This document shows, one piece after another, positions 1-10,010 of a DNA stretch of 25,327 nt. The notes beneath the pieces are model-generated. The model was not told the origin of the DNA, did not search any database, and saw only the letters and a program-made list of their open reading frames with translations. Origin of the DNA: Gemmatimonadota bacterium. Its GTDB lineage: Bacteria; JBHIER01; G020348925. The stretch lies in the NCBI GenBank assembly GCA_020348925.1, contig CP070758.1:1601417-1626743 (forward strand), read 5' to 3'. Position 1 is the stretch's first letter, and every line of letters begins with the position of its first letter. Both the position numbers and the translations under genes were made by a program.

Positions 1-89
1 CTGTCATTCCGGCTGGAATGCCGGAATCTCCTCGATTGATGCAACGGATTCTCTGTTCAGGAGATTCCGGGATAAACCCGGCATGACAG
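1..89. repeat. Hairpin (MITE/REP-like) element in repeat copy A
   Basis: The arms at 1-32 and 59-89 are inverted copies, with an inner perfect 12-bp match (CCGGAATCTCCT / AGGAGATTCCGG) and outer matches CTGTCAT / ATGACAG and CCGG / CCGG, around a 26-base loop. It looks like a non-coding dispersed palindromic repeat. It lies downstream of the gene ending at 264 and, as RNA, could act as a 3' processing or termination hairpin, but no T-run follows it on the minus strand. Confidence 0.75.
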
Positions 90-201
90 AGTATACAATC
101 GTGGGAGATGCTACCGAACAAAGTTCAAAACCAGTGTTCATTATAATTCCATAAATATATTTATGTTACGTTGCGTTTGCAGTGGTTTTATGAATTATCC
201 A
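1..201. repeat. 201-bp direct repeat, copy A
   Basis: This segment recurs at 13045-13245 with equal length, no gaps and 9 mismatches by hand count (about 95% identity). The homology stops sharply at base 201; the left edge coincides with the window start, so the repeat may extend further. It comprises an 89-bp imperfect hairpin followed by about 112 bp of AT-rich sequence ending in tgaattatcca. Both copies lie just downstream of the 3' end of a GT-C glycosyltransferase gene. No coding content is recognised. Confidence 0.93.
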
Positions 202-263
202 GGCTAAAGACTCTTTGAAAAAGTCGCAGGTTAATTCTCTTTTCATCCATCCGATCATGCTCT

Positions 264-1865
264 TCAATGCCGTCTCTTTTTCTTCCCCTGAAGCTGCCTC
301 TTCCCTGACGACTTCTCTACCTTCCGCCTCTCCAAGGTCGATCTCAGAAGAATCCTCAGAAGCAGATAGCCGGAAGCGGTAAAAGTGATCACAAAAATGA
401 CCAGAGTCACCCCCACCCAAGCGGGAAAACCACGGCCAAGCTGCCAGTCGAATACGATGAAGTAAAAATCGTCATGTTTTAGGTAATTGATATACATAAA
501 ATTGATATCACCTGACAACAAGAGGTGTTTCATGTTCTGTGTAATGAGATTCCATCTTGGATTCAAATTCATCATTTTCCGGGCTGCCCATTTGTCCTCG
601 GGGGTATTATACCGGTTTTCCAAATGAACCTGAGTATCTTGATAGGTCACACTTGAACCTATGAATTGAAAGAGTGCGGATAGGATGAATACTGTTACGA
701 ATACCCTGAAGTACAATGCTCCCCTTGGGCGAGTTGTCATTCTATTGACAAAGGTTCCCATAACAATCACCAGAAACCCGGTCATAGGGACCATATACCG
801 AATACCCCAGGCGCTACTGCCCGGGAAACCGACGGAACCCCGATTTGAGTAGAGAAGAACATGAAGACATAATATCACTGCAATGAGAATGAATTCAAAC
901 CTGAATTTTCTCCAGAAATCCTTGACCGCCCAGAAGATGAAAATGAGGATAGGATTGATGAAGAACATGCTTCGGCAGGGGATGACCCACATGCCAAGGA
1001 AGCCCAAGATTGTATCACCAAAACCTTTTATGCCGATTCCTTTTCCCTCTCCCTCGATGGTCCCAACTTCCTGAGCTTTTGTCGCATATCCCAATTCGAG
1101 GATATCCCCGAAACGTGCATAATTGTAATAGGCGTAAAGGGCGAAGAAGACAAGCAGGGGCGAAATAAAAATCAATCCGTCCCTCAGTAGGATTATCAAA
1201 GTTTTCTTGCCCTCACGATAATCGTTGTAGAATAGGACAAGGATTCCGGATACGATGACGAGGATGAAAAGAGGTGCGTCAGGACGTACAATCAGGGCGA
1301 ATCCAGTGAAACAACCGCAGAGAAATAACCACGTTCCCTTTCTCATCTTCCTGTATTTCAATAAAAATAAAAACGCTGTCAGATAGACAATCGTTGTCAA
1401 GGGCTCTGGCATGAGGTACCGCGAATGGACCCATGCCATGGTACCGACTCCGTAAATAAGGGTCATTAGAATCGAGGTCTTTATCGAATATTTCAGCTCT
1501 CTCCCGATAAGAAATAGGATGACGCATGCGAGCGAAGTCAGAATAGAGTTGGTGAAGAAAACTCCATTTGGAAACATTCCGAGCAATTTTGAGAGGGCGG
1601 CGAAGAAGGAGACAACGAGCAGGAAAGCCAAACCCTCGTATGAGTAATATTTTCCATCCACCCCGATGCCCGTCTCCAAGGTCGGTTCTTCCAAGGCAAA
1701 AGTGCCCTCTTCGATGACACTGGTTGCTGTCAGTAGGGCCGACACACCCATGGACGTTGTGGGATACCCTGCAGCAGTAAGCAGATAGAGACTGGCAAGA
1801 AAAATGAAAAGTATTAATTCACTCCGACTCATAGGTTTTTCCTCAACTTGCACTTTCTGTTTCAT
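264..1865 (-). CDS. GT-C (GT39/PMT-like) membrane glycosyltransferase, copy 1
   Basis: A 533-aa polytopic inner-membrane protein with about 11-13 predicted hydrophobic segments and a basic C-terminal tail (KKKRRH). The first extracytoplasmic loop (residues about 35-80) has an acidic stretch and a GKYYSYEG motif resembling the GxYYS loop of polyprenyl-phosphate-dependent glycosyltransferases (PMT_2/GT39 type). Other landmarks are HSRYLMPEPLTT (147-158), VRPDAP (193-198) and a CRSMFFINP block (297-305). By family analogy it would transfer a sugar from a polyprenyl-phosphate donor on the outer face; donor and acceptor are unknown. The ATG at 1865 has GAGGT about 8 bases upstream, and the leader length matches the other four copies; an internal ATG at 1832 also has a good ribosome site. 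Closest relative in the window is the copy at 2131-3735. Confidence 0.85.
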   Translation of the reverse strand: MKQKVQVEEKPMSRSELILFIFLASLYLLTAAGYPTTSMGVSALLTATSVIEEGTFALEEPTLETGIGVDGKYYSYEGLAFLLVVSFFAALSKLLGMFPNGVFFTNSILTSLACVILFLIGRELKYSIKTSILMTLIYGVGTMAWVHSRYLMPEPLTTIVYLTAFLFLLKYRKMRKGTWLFLCGCFTGFALIVRPDAPLFILVIVSGILVLFYNDYREGKKTLIILLRDGLIFISPLLVFFALYAYYNYARFGDILELGYATKAQEVGTIEGEGKGIGIKGFGDTILGFLGMWVIPCRSMFFINPILIFIFWAVKDFWRKFRFEFILIAVILCLHVLLYSNRGSVGFPGSSAWGIRYMVPMTGFLVIVMGTFVNRMTTRPRGALYFRVFVTVFILSALFQFIGSSVTYQDTQVHLENRYNTPEDKWAARKMMNLNPRWNLITQNMKHLLLSGDINFMYINYLKHDDFYFIVFDWQLGRGFPAWVGVTLVIFVITFTASGYLLLRILLRSTLERRKVEKSSGKRQLQGKKKRRH

Positions 1866-1873
1866 GTGGATAC

Positions 1874-1893
1874 CTCGAATGATCGCGTTCGAG
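1874..1893 (-). promoter_or_regulatory. Short inverted repeat overlapping the ribosome site of GT-C copy 1
   Basis: CTCGAA and TTCGAG form a 6-bp stem with an 8-base loop. The GAG of the GAGGT ribosome-binding sequence for the start at 1865 is part of the stem, so a folded leader could partly hide it. The stem is short and may be chance. Confidence 0.3.
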
Positions 1894-2130
1894 AGATCGC
1901 TTGTTTCCTACCGCCGCCTTTCCACAAGCTCTGGCTGTTCCTTGGAACCCCAATTTTTTCATTGCAATGCCTGGTATTAGCAAGATCGAGAATTCTGTCC
2001 AGAGCATTCTGTGAACTGTGAAAAAGGGCAAAGAGTAAACGCAATACGAAAATCTTCGCCAGAGAACCATTCAAGCACTTCATTCGAATGTATGCCCTGC
2101 TTGTATAATCCTGAAGTGCGATATTCCAGT

Positions 2131-3735
2131 TCACGGCACCTTTGGATCCCATTTCTTTTTTCCCCCTCTTAGTTTCCTTCTCCCTGCGGACTTCCCAACC
2201 TTACGCACATCTAGCGTTGGACTCAGGAGAATCTTAAGGAGGAGATAACCGGATGTACTAAAGGTGATCAAAAAAATAGTCAGCGTGACACCCACCCATG
2301 CGGGAGGACCAGAGTGCCAGAGGTATTTCCGGAAGTAAACATTGTCGTGTTTTAAGTAATTGACATACATAAGGTCGACATAACCTGAAAAAAGCTTCTT
2401 CGTGTTCTGTGTGATGAGATTCCATCTTGGATTCAAATTCATCATTCTCCGAGCTGCCCATTTGTCCTCGGGTGTCTTATACTGTTCCTCCAGATAAACC
2501 TGGGTAGCCTGATAACCAATACTCGAACCTATGAATTGAAAGAGTGCGGAGAGTATGAATACCGTTGCGAATATCTTGAACTGGGGAGCTCCCTTTCTGC
2601 GAGTCGTAATTTTATCGACAAAGGTTCCCATGACAATCACCAGAAACCCGGTCATAGGGACCATATACCGAATCCCCCATGCGCTGCTGCCCGGAAAACC
2701 GACGGAACCCCGATTTGAATAGAGAAGAACATGAAGACAAAATACCACTGCGATGAGAATGAATTCAAACCTGAATTTTCTCCAGAAATCCTTGACCGCC
2801 CAAAAGATGAAAATGAGGATAGGATTGATGAAGAACATGCTTCGGCATGGAATGACCCACATGCCAAGGAAACCTTAGAGCGTGTCAGCAAGACTATGAA
2901 TCCTGATTTCACCATATCCTCTCCGGCTTTCTGGAATTTCCTGAGCTTTTGTCGCATATCCCAATTCGAGGATATCCCCGAAACGTGCATAATTATAATA
3001 GGCGTAAATGGCAAAGAAGAAAAACAGGGGCGAAAGAAAGATCAATCCATCCCTCAGTAGGATGGTCAAAGTTTTCTTGCCGTCACGATAATCGTTGTAG
3101 AATAAGACTATGATTCCGGATACGATGACGATGATAAAAAGAGGTGCATCCGGACGTACAATCAGAGCACATCCCGTGAAAAAACCGCACGACAATAACC
3201 ACGTAACATGTCTCACTCTCCTGTATTTGAGAAGAAATAAAAACGCTGCCAGATAGACCACAGTCGTCAGAGGTTCTGGCATGAGGTAGCGTGAATGAAC
3301 CCATGCCATTGTTCCGACGCCATAGATAAGGGCTAATAGAATTGAGGTCTTTATCGAATATTTCAGCTCTCTCCCGATAAGAAATAGGATGATACAGGCG
3401 ATGGAGGTCAGAATATGATTCGTAAAGAAAATTCCATTTGGAACGGTTCCGAACATCTTTGAGAGTGCGGCGAAGAAGGAGACGACGAGAATGAAAGCCA
3501 ATCCTTCATACGGGTAATACTTTCCATCTACCCCAATTCCTGTCTCCAACGTCGGTTCTTCCAAGGAAAAATTGCCCTCATCGATGACACTCGTTGCTGT
3601 CAGGACGGCGGACACGCCCATGGATGTTGTGGGATGTCCTGCCATTGTAAGAAAATAGAGACTCGCAAGGAAAGTGAATAGTATTAATTTGATATGTCTC
3701 ATGGATCTTCCTGAAGTTTGGCTTTCATATTGCAT
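2131..3735 (-). pseudogene. GT-C membrane glycosyltransferase, copy 2, interrupted by an in-frame TAA
   Basis: This gene matches copy 1 (264-1865) along its whole length. A single TAA at 2875-2877 splits it into a 286-codon N-terminal part (2878-3735) and a C-terminal part that stays open in the same frame to TGA at 2131. No frameshift is needed: the codons after the stop read GFLGMWVIPCRS, exactly the paralogue sequence, and the stop sits where copy 1 has Leu (TTG). With the stop counted, the length is 533 codons, equal to copy 1. The 5' part keeps the GKYYPYEG loop, HSRYLMPEPLTT and VRPDAP. An ATG at 2862 just after the stop has no evident ribosome site. It could be a recent nonsense mutant, a readthrough gene or a sequence error. 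The start at 3735 follows the shared leader length; 3702 has a good AGGA site and is an alternative. Confidence 0.85.
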
Positions 3736-3999
3736 TTGGATGCCCCAGATTGTCGTGTCCGTAAATCACTGTTCCAGATCACCAGTGCTTCCCAGGTCCC
3801 AGTTTCCTCCTGTTTGTCTCATGATTGCGCTAAATGCTCGGTGCAGATATGAGCAAGGGCGCTGTTTCGGCTGTTGTGTGCATTGCACAAAGCAGGCAAC
3901 AGGAATCCGCCATACGAACACCATTGCACCGGAATCGTCCAGGCTCTCAACGTGAGGATCGCCACGGAATGTGCGGCCCTGAATTTCGATATCCCGTCG

Positions 4000-5556
4000 T
4001 CACACTGCCTTTTTGCCCCTTTTTCGTTTTCCCTTCAATTTTTCCTTTGCCGGTTCGGTTGGAGGCAGTCTCAGAATTTTAAAGAGCAGATAACCTGATG
4101 TAATAATTGCACATATTAGAAACACTGGCACGATGCCCAACCATTTCACTTGGAGGAAATTTTCGGGCAGGGTCTCCTTTCGAAAGAAGTAATTGAAATA
4201 CAGAAGATCGACATCCCCGCGTTGAATTTTCTTGAAGTTTTCCGTTAAGAGATTCCATCTTGGGTTCATATTCATCATTTTTCGCCCAACCCAATTATTT
4301 TCCGGTGTATTGTAACGTTCATCCAAATAGTTCTGAGTATCCACATAGACGTTACTGACGCCTATATATTGAAAAACTGTTGAGATGGCAAATACCGTTA
4401 CAAATATTTTATAAAGCACGTTTCTTTTCATGATGATTTTGTCGACGAAGGTGCCCATAACAATCACCATGAAACCAGTCATTGGGACCATATACCGAAC
4501 ACCCCAGGCACTGCTGCCCGGAAAACCGATCGGACCCCGATTTGAGTAAAGAAAAACGTAAAGGCAAAATATGACCGCAATAAGAATCAACTCAAATCTG
4601 AATTTCCTCCAGAAATCCTTGACCGCCCAAAAGATGAAAATGAGGATAGGATTGATGAAGAACATGCTTCTGCATGGAATAATCCACATACCAGCGAAAC
4701 CCAACAATGTTTTACTCATGCTTTTTACTCTGTGTCCGCTGTGTTCTTCACTGTTCTCCAATACTGTCTCGGCCTTCGTGGTATACCCCAATTCAAAAAT
4801 GCTTCCAAACCGGGCATAATTATAATAGGCATATATCGCAAAAAAGAGAAGGAGCGGTATGAGAAAAACGAGTCCCTCATTAACTATGGGCCACAGTTCC
4901 CTCTTCTTGTCGCGATATTTCCTGTAAAGCAATACGAGCACTCCGATAGCCATACCGAAAATGAAGAAAGGTGCATCAGGGCGCACGATCAGCGCCAATC
5001 CTGTGCAACAAGCACAGAGGAGGAGCCATTTTCTTCTATTCGTATTTTTATACTTAAGTAAAAAGAGAACAGCGGTCAAAAATACGACGGTCGTAAGAGG
5101 TTCCGGCATAAGGTATGTCGAATGAACGAAAGCCATGGTTCCGATTCCATAGACAAGAGCAAGTAAGATTGAAGTTTTTTTTGAATATTTCAATTCTCTG
5201 CCGACAAGATAGAGGATCAGACAAGCAAGCGGTGTTACTAACGAGTTTGTGAACGGAATCCAATCGGGACGACCAAGAAATGTGAAAAAAGCAAAAAAAC
5301 CCGTAACGACGAGGAGATAGGCTAATCCACCATAATTATAGTATTTTCCATCTTTTCCGATGCCGGTCTCCAATCTCGGTCTCTCCAAAGCAAAGTCGCC
5401 GTCTTCAATAATGCTCTCTGCCGTCTTATAGGCGGATACACACATGGATGTTGTGAGATATCCCGTTGTGTTCATCAAGTACACACCTGAGAGAAAAACG
5501 AAAAGCAACAGGTGAACATTCATCCACGGTTTCTTTTCATCGATGTTCGCTTTCAT
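4000..5556 (-). CDS. GT-C (GT39/PMT-like) membrane glycosyltransferase, copy 3
   Basis: A 518-aa polytopic membrane protein of the same family as its neighbours. It has the GKYYNYGG loop motif, HSTYLMPEPLTT, VRPDAP, the CRSMFFINP block and a basic tail ending KRGKKAV. The variable loop before the central block (KAETVLENSEEHSG and onward) differs completely from the other copies, and the C-terminal third diverges too, which fits different acceptor or donor choice, though that is inference. The start at 5556 is preferred because GGTAGGT lies upstream and the leader length matches the paralogues; an in-frame ATG at 5580 has no ribosome site. It shares an identical 64-bp tract with copy 2 (4607-4670 and 2780-2843). 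Confidence 0.85.
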   Translation of the reverse strand: MKANIDEKKPWMNVHLLLFVFLSGVYLMNTTGYLTTSMCVSAYKTAESIIEDGDFALERPRLETGIGKDGKYYNYGGLAYLLVVTGFFAFFTFLGRPDWIPFTNSLVTPLACLILYLVGRELKYSKKTSILLALVYGIGTMAFVHSTYLMPEPLTTVVFLTAVLFLLKYKNTNRRKWLLLCACCTGLALIVRPDAPFFIFGMAIGVLVLLYRKYRDKKRELWPIVNEGLVFLIPLLLFFAIYAYYNYARFGSIFELGYTTKAETVLENSEEHSGHRVKSMSKTLLGFAGMWIIPCRSMFFINPILIFIFWAVKDFWRKFRFELILIAVIFCLYVFLYSNRGPIGFPGSSAWGVRYMVPMTGFMVIVMGTFVDKIIMKRNVLYKIFVTVFAISTVFQYIGVSNVYVDTQNYLDERYNTPENNWVGRKMMNMNPRWNLLTENFKKIQRGDVDLLYFNYFFRKETLPENFLQVKWLGIVPVFLICAIITSGYLLFKILRLPPTEPAKEKLKGKRKRGKKAV

Positions 5557-5746
5557 GACGTACCTACCTTTGTTTTGCATTGAGTGAATGTTACATGTGC
5601 ACTATTATTCTTTCATCATCAAGTCCCAACATATGAATTTTGTCGGTTAAAGAAGGTACGTGTTACAGTTGGGTAACATCATCATCCGATAAAAGCCACG
5701 AATGTATTTTGCTTGAGCCGGTTTTAGTCTCTTCGTAGGCAGGAGA

Positions 5747-7339
5747 TTAATGTCGGATCTTCGAATTCATATGCTTCTGCCGTTTCCTTTGCTTCCCCCT
5801 GCGTTTCTTTTTCGCAGGCTCTGCCTCAGGAAGCCTGAGAATTCTATAGAGCAGATAGCCCGAAACGGTCAGAGCGCACACATACACGAAAAGAACGAAA
5901 CCAAGCCAGGACGGAGGACCTCCCCCCGTGAGAAAGCTGTCGTGCATCAGTCTCCGGTTGAAAAGGTAATTGTAGTACATATGATCGACAAGTCCTCGCC
6001 GGAGCCATTTTAAGTTTTGAATGAGTAAACTCCACCGAGGATCCAAGTTCATCATTTTTCGAGCATTCCATTTTCCCTGTTCGATTCGAGATTGCTCCTC
6101 CAAAAAACCCTGGGTAACCTGATAGCTTTGACTTGCCCCGATGGATTGGAAGAGCACCGAAAGAACGGCAACCGCAAGAAAAACCTTGGAAAGCCGGCTC
6201 CTCTGTTTACTGATTTTCTCAACGAAAATACCCATGACGATCACCATAAAAGATGTCATGGGAACCATGTATCGAATTCCCCAGGCACTGCTTCCCGGGA
6301 AACCCAACGGACCCCGATTTGAGTAAAGGAGAACATGAAAAACAAAAGCGATTCCGATCACGATAAACTCATGTTTGTATTTTTTCCAGAAATCCTTGAG
6401 TGCCCAAAAGATGAAGATGAGAACCGGGTTGATATAAAACATACTTCTGCACGGAATGACCCACATACCCAGGAAGCCCAGAAGCGTATCATTTAGATCT
6501 CTTATAGGATGTCCTTTGTTTCCATAATCGCTCTCTAAAAGTCCATGACCTTTTGTTGCATACCCCAATTCGAAGATGTCTCCGAAGCGGGCATAATTAT
6601 TATAGGCGTAGATGGCAAGGAACAGAACTACAGGGGCAAGGAATATGAATCCCTCCAAAACAATGGACCCAACTCCCTTATTCCTCTCGCGGTAATCACG
6701 GTAGAACGACATGAGTATCCCGATACCAATGGCGAAGATGAACAGAGGCGCCTCCGGGCGGACGATGAGTGCCAGGCCGGAGAAGCAACCGCAGAGGAAC
6801 AGCCACTTGGTTTCCTTCCGGTTCTTGTATTTCAGGAGAAAGAGGAACGAGGTCAAGTAGACGAAAGTGGTCAAAGGCTCCGGCATGAGGTATCGGGAAT
6901 GCACCCAGGCCATCGTGGCGACTCCGTATATGAGAGAAAGTAAAATAGACGTTCTTTTTGAATATTTCAATTCCCTTCCGACGAAATAGATCAATAGGCA
7001 TGCGGTTGCCGTTATCATCTGGTTTGCGATTAAAAGAAATCCGTGTGGTGCGAGGAATTTGATAATGCCGAAAAAGGCGGTCACGATGAGGATAAATGCC
7101 AAGCCCTCATAAACATAGTATTTTCCGTCCTTGCCCAAGCCCGTTTCAAGCGTGGGCTTGTCCAGAGCAAAATCACCCTCCTCAATGAAACTCTTTGCTG
7201 TCGAGTACACGGACATGCCCATGGAGGTTGTAAAGTAGCCGGGTGTCGTAATCATATAGAGACTTGCGAGGAAAATAAATAGGAGTAAAAGGATATGATG
7301 TTGTGATGTCTTCCCATCCATGACTTTTTGCCTTTCCAC
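5747..7339 (-). CDS. GT-C (GT39/PMT-like) membrane glycosyltransferase, copy 4
   Basis: A 530-aa polytopic membrane protein. It has the GKYYVYEG loop, HSRYLMPEPLTT, VRPEAP in place of VRPDAP, CRSMFYINP and a long basic tail (KKKRRGKQRKRQKH). It is a more divergent member than copies 1 and 2. The start is GTG at 7339, with AAGGTGA about 8 bases upstream; an ATG six codons in is an alternative. It is the first of four head-to-tail copies in transcription order and lies 158 bp after the radical SAM gene ending at 7498, so it may be co-transcribed with it. The predicted role is transfer of a sugar from a polyprenyl-phosphate donor outside the membrane; substrates are unknown. Confidence 0.84.
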   Translation of the reverse strand: MERQKVMDGKTSQHHILLLLFIFLASLYMITTPGYFTTSMGMSVYSTAKSFIEEGDFALDKPTLETGLGKDGKYYVYEGLAFILIVTAFFGIIKFLAPHGFLLIANQMITATACLLIYFVGRELKYSKRTSILLSLIYGVATMAWVHSRYLMPEPLTTFVYLTSFLFLLKYKNRKETKWLFLCGCFSGLALIVRPEAPLFIFAIGIGILMSFYRDYRERNKGVGSIVLEGFIFLAPVVLFLAIYAYNNYARFGDIFELGYATKGHGLLESDYGNKGHPIRDLNDTLLGFLGMWVIPCRSMFYINPVLIFIFWALKDFWKKYKHEFIVIGIAFVFHVLLYSNRGPLGFPGSSAWGIRYMVPMTSFMVIVMGIFVEKISKQRSRLSKVFLAVAVLSVLFQSIGASQSYQVTQGFLEEQSRIEQGKWNARKMMNLDPRWSLLIQNLKWLRRGLVDHMYYNYLFNRRLMHDSFLTGGGPPSWLGFVLFVYVCALTVSGYLLYRILRLPEAEPAKKKRRGKQRKRQKHMNSKIRH

Positions 7340-7497
7340 GAATTTTCACCTTTTTTTCAGTTCACGGGCCCCGTCTCTTTTTCTTCAGAAGGTCCCAAAA
7401 CACCTTCAAAAACAGGTTTCCATTTCTTTCGGATGACCCCCTCTTCTGAATCGGACAATCAATGATATCCATAGGAATCGTAACGCTGATCCTCCCT

Positions 7498-8610
7498 TCA
7501 GCACTGTGACCATGGTCTCATAAATGGGCAGTTTTCGCACAGTGGTGTCATGTTCTTGCGGATGAGCTGCCTCCTGTATGCCTGTGCGATTTCGGAATTC
7601 CAAATTTCCTCAAGAGAGGTGTCAAGGATATTGCCGAAGGGGACTCGAAGCGTATAACAGCTGATCACCGTTCCGTCGGGTGCAATCGTTGCCGTGCGGA
7701 ACGTCTCACAGATGTAAGGTCGTTTGGATCGGAGACAGCCGGCGTAACAATCCTCAAGCTCCTCCATGAGATAGGGAGGGCTGAAGGTTATGTACATACC
7801 CGTCTTTCTCCCCCGCTCTTGGCATTCACGAAGCCTGCTCCTGAGCGTTTCAAGGGAGTAGCGTCGGGCTCGATTCGTCCGAGACAATGAAATATCATCC
7901 AAGGCGAATCCCGCTTGGATGGCTTGGTCGACGGATGTATCGGGGTAGAGGCGCTCTATTTCGAACTTCAATTTTTTGACCCCCAAAGCGCAACATATAT
8001 CGACAACGTCCGTGAGAACCTCCGCATTCTCATTTTGTAGGACGCAATTGACTGTAACCGGAAAGACAGGAACAAGCCCCTGGATTGCCTGAGTCGCCTT
8101 CTCATAGGATCCGCGCACGCGACGTATGGAATCGTGAACGGACTCTGGGCCATCCAGTGATATGTCTATTGAAAAAATATTTCGATGTTTTTTCAACGCC
8201 TCAACTTCGGCCTCGCCGATGAGGGTGCCGTTGGTGCAGATAATGAGATCCCTCGTACTCTCGAAATAGCCGATCAAATCGAGCGTATCGCTGCGCAGAA
8301 ACACTTCCCCTCCGATAAGAGTAACCTTTCTCAGATAGGGAGTGCGGTCAAGGAAATGGATAATCTGCTCAAGCCTGAGCTCCTCTCCATCGGTCACATC
8401 AAAGCGATCCTGGTAACACATTTTGCAGCGGAGGTTGCATCGCTGCGTCGGTTCAAACATCATACTATCCGGAAGGGGCAGATTGCCACTCTCCCGGAAC
8501 GTGCGCACTCTTCTCTCAAGGCCGTCATGCTCATAACGGGTATAGAGCTTGCGAGCCAGGTCATAGCCGCCAAACCGTAACAAATAGTGTTTGATTGTGC
8601 CCTTGACCAC
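7498..8610 (-). CDS. Radical SAM/SPASM domain protein
   Basis: A 370-aa soluble protein. The 4Fe-4S cluster motif CX3CX2C is at C58, C62 and C65 (CNLRCKMC), followed by GGE at 100-102 and SLDGPE at 151-156, both typical of the radical SAM barrel. The C-terminal half has a SPASM-like cysteine set (C-rich segment before RPYICETF, APDGTVISCY, then C358, C361 and the final C370) that would bind auxiliary clusters. SPASM enzymes modify peptides, sugars or other small substrates; the substrate here is unknown. The start is GTG at 8610 with GGGAGG about 10 bases upstream. It lies 91 bp after a GT2 gene, one of three places in this window where a radical SAM gene and a GT2 gene are adjacent. Confidence 0.9.
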   Translation of the reverse strand: MVKGTIKHYLLRFGGYDLARKLYTRYEHDGLERRVRTFRESGNLPLPDSMMFEPTQRCNLRCKMCYQDRFDVTDGEELRLEQIIHFLDRTPYLRKVTLIGGEVFLRSDTLDLIGYFESTRDLIICTNGTLIGEAEVEALKKHRNIFSIDISLDGPESVHDSIRRVRGSYEKATQAIQGLVPVFPVTVNCVLQNENAEVLTDVVDICCALGVKKLKFEIERLYPDTSVDQAIQAGFALDDISLSRTNRARRYSLETLRSRLRECQERGRKTGMYITFSPPYLMEELEDCYAGCLRSKRPYICETFRTATIAPDGTVISCYTLRVPFGNILDTSLEEIWNSEIAQAYRRQLIRKNMTPLCENCPFMRPWSQC

Positions 8611-8701
8611 CAGACTATTTCCTCCCAGGGAATGGAACCGTTTTCCGCGTCTTCTTCACAGGATGCCGCCTGAGCGGGACGACAAACTGCTGCCGTGCAG
8701 A

Positions 8702-9745
8702 TTAGGCGGTCACAGAAGCTCTGAGTAGTGCGCCTTTGAATACTCCCCAAATGACGGTCAGGAGGTGCACCGGTCCAAGCAGAAGAACCCCCAAACCCAC
8801 GGCAAGGCTTCGAGTGCGAGAAGCGGAAACGATTGCTGTTACCATCAAGACGATAAAATAGACACCGACCAACGCAACGAAGAGATAACGAGCGAAAAGA
8901 CTCACCAGTGAAAAGAATCCGATTATTATAACCACGATAGCCGAAAGGAATACCAAGAAATGAAGACTGCGAAAAAAGGTGTGTTGCTGGCGCAACACTT
9001 TGACCTTCTCTGAGGCAATGTAAATATTTCTCAGGACAAATTTGCGGAAAGTGGTCACTCGTCTGTGCCAGACGGGATTATCCTCGACATATCGGATGCG
9101 AAAACCGGCATGACGAATTCGATTGGCTATCTCTATCTCAGCTCCGGAAGATATGTCCTCCGGAAAGAGACCGACACGCTCAAGGATCCTCGCCGGTATG
9201 GCCATATTCACTTTGCGAGGATAGTACCAATCGGCTTTCAGCACGTTTCCACTCCGTGAACCCGCTGCACCGAGGAACGAGTTCAAGAGGCAGTCAAGAG
9301 CCCGCGGGAACCATCCCAGGCCCTCCGGAAGAATTTCCGAACCTCCCAGGGCACCAACGTCATCTGCAAGATGGGCTTCTATTTTTTCGAGCCAAGCCGG
9401 CTCAAAGGTGCAGTCATCCTCAGTAATAATATAGCATTCACCCGGAGATGTGCGGATGGCGAAATTACGGGCTTCGTTCACCCGTTGTTCATGCAGCCAG
9501 CTGGGACCTGTCAGCGAACGCTCCGGAAGAGTCAGCAAACGGCACGTGAACTCGCCTTTGGGAATCTTAGCCATGAACGCTCCCAATCCCGGGACCACCC
9601 GGCAGTCAACCAGCACGACGTGAAATCGGTCCCTGGGATAATCGAGCTTCGCGATCGAAGTCAAACACCGCTCCAAGTCTTTCAGGGAATGGGTGACCGG
9701 GATAATGATGACGAAGGGCGGTGTTCTTTTCTCTGAATTATTCAT
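8702..9745 (-). CDS. GT2-family glycosyltransferase with C-terminal membrane segments
   Basis: A 347-aa protein. The N-terminal GT-A fold begins with FVIIIPVTHS, and the DxD-type nucleotide-sugar motif is TEDDC (EDD at 109-111). The segment SSGAEIEIANRIRHAG fits the acidic catalytic ED position of GT2 enzymes. About three hydrophobic segments at residues 258-340 anchor it in the inner membrane. Family knowledge predicts transfer from a nucleotide sugar on the cytoplasmic face, possibly to a lipid carrier. The start ATG at 9745 has CGGAGA upstream. The 265-bp gap before it separates it from the preceding LPG-synthase-like gene, while the radical SAM gene follows 91 bp downstream. Confidence 0.88.
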   Translation of the reverse strand: MNNSEKRTPPFVIIIPVTHSLKDLERCLTSIAKLDYPRDRFHVVLVDCRVVPGLGAFMAKIPKGEFTCRLLTLPERSLTGPSWLHEQRVNEARNFAIRTSPGECYIITEDDCTFEPAWLEKIEAHLADDVGALGGSEILPEGLGWFPRALDCLLNSFLGAAGSRSGNVLKADWYYPRKVNMAIPARILERVGLFPEDISSGAEIEIANRIRHAGFRIRYVEDNPVWHRRVTTFRKFVLRNIYIASEKVKVLRQQHTFFRSLHFLVFLSAIVVIIIGFFSLVSLFARYLFVALVGVYFIVLMVTAIVSASRTRSLAVGLGVLLLGPVHLLTVIWGVFKGALLRASVTA

Positions 9746-10010
9746 GGATATTATCTCCGTGATGGTCTGGTTGAATCGTCATGACCAAACACGGATACGG
9801 TTGCATGAATCTCAATCCGCATTCTATAACTTAAAAACCGACGGTTCAGGCATGCTTCACAAAATTGTATCTCAAAGATATGGCGATTCCCGGACCATTT
9901 CAACTTCGAAGTTCTCCTACTCAGGTGATTGTCGAAATAAGTCATGTACCATTTGCGTGCGTGAAATACGATCTGAACAATATATAGTCGGATTGTGGGC
10001 CACATTTTCC
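9746..10010. other. Intergenic region, nothing recognised
   Basis: These 265 bp lie between two minus-strand genes and contain no open frame with protein-like homology, no clear hairpin terminator and no repeat shared with the rest of the window. It is a plausible place for the promoter of the 9745-7498 gene pair, but no convincing -35/-10 pair was fixed. Confidence 0.5.

Noticed and set aside
1862-2152. 96-codon minus-strand frame between GT-C copies 1 and 2
   Set aside because: It begins inside the end of copy 2, ends inside the start of copy 1, has no motif and no counterpart between other copies. Treated as a chance frame.
2131-2862. Separate gene for the C-terminal half of GT-C copy 2
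   Set aside because: It is the same frame as the upstream half, starts at an internal Met of the conserved core and lacks a ribosome site, so it is the distal part of one interrupted gene.
5667-5683. Short inverted repeat GTTAC/GTAAC downstream of GT-C copy 4 as a terminator
   Set aside because: The stem is only 5 bp with low GC and no T-run on the minus strand, so it is not supported as a terminator.
7498-9745. Mycofactocin-like cluster (radical SAM/SPASM plus membrane-anchored GT2)
   Set aside because: No short precursor peptide, no peptide-chaperone gene and no dehydrogenase are present. The pairing resembles mycofactocin only superficially.
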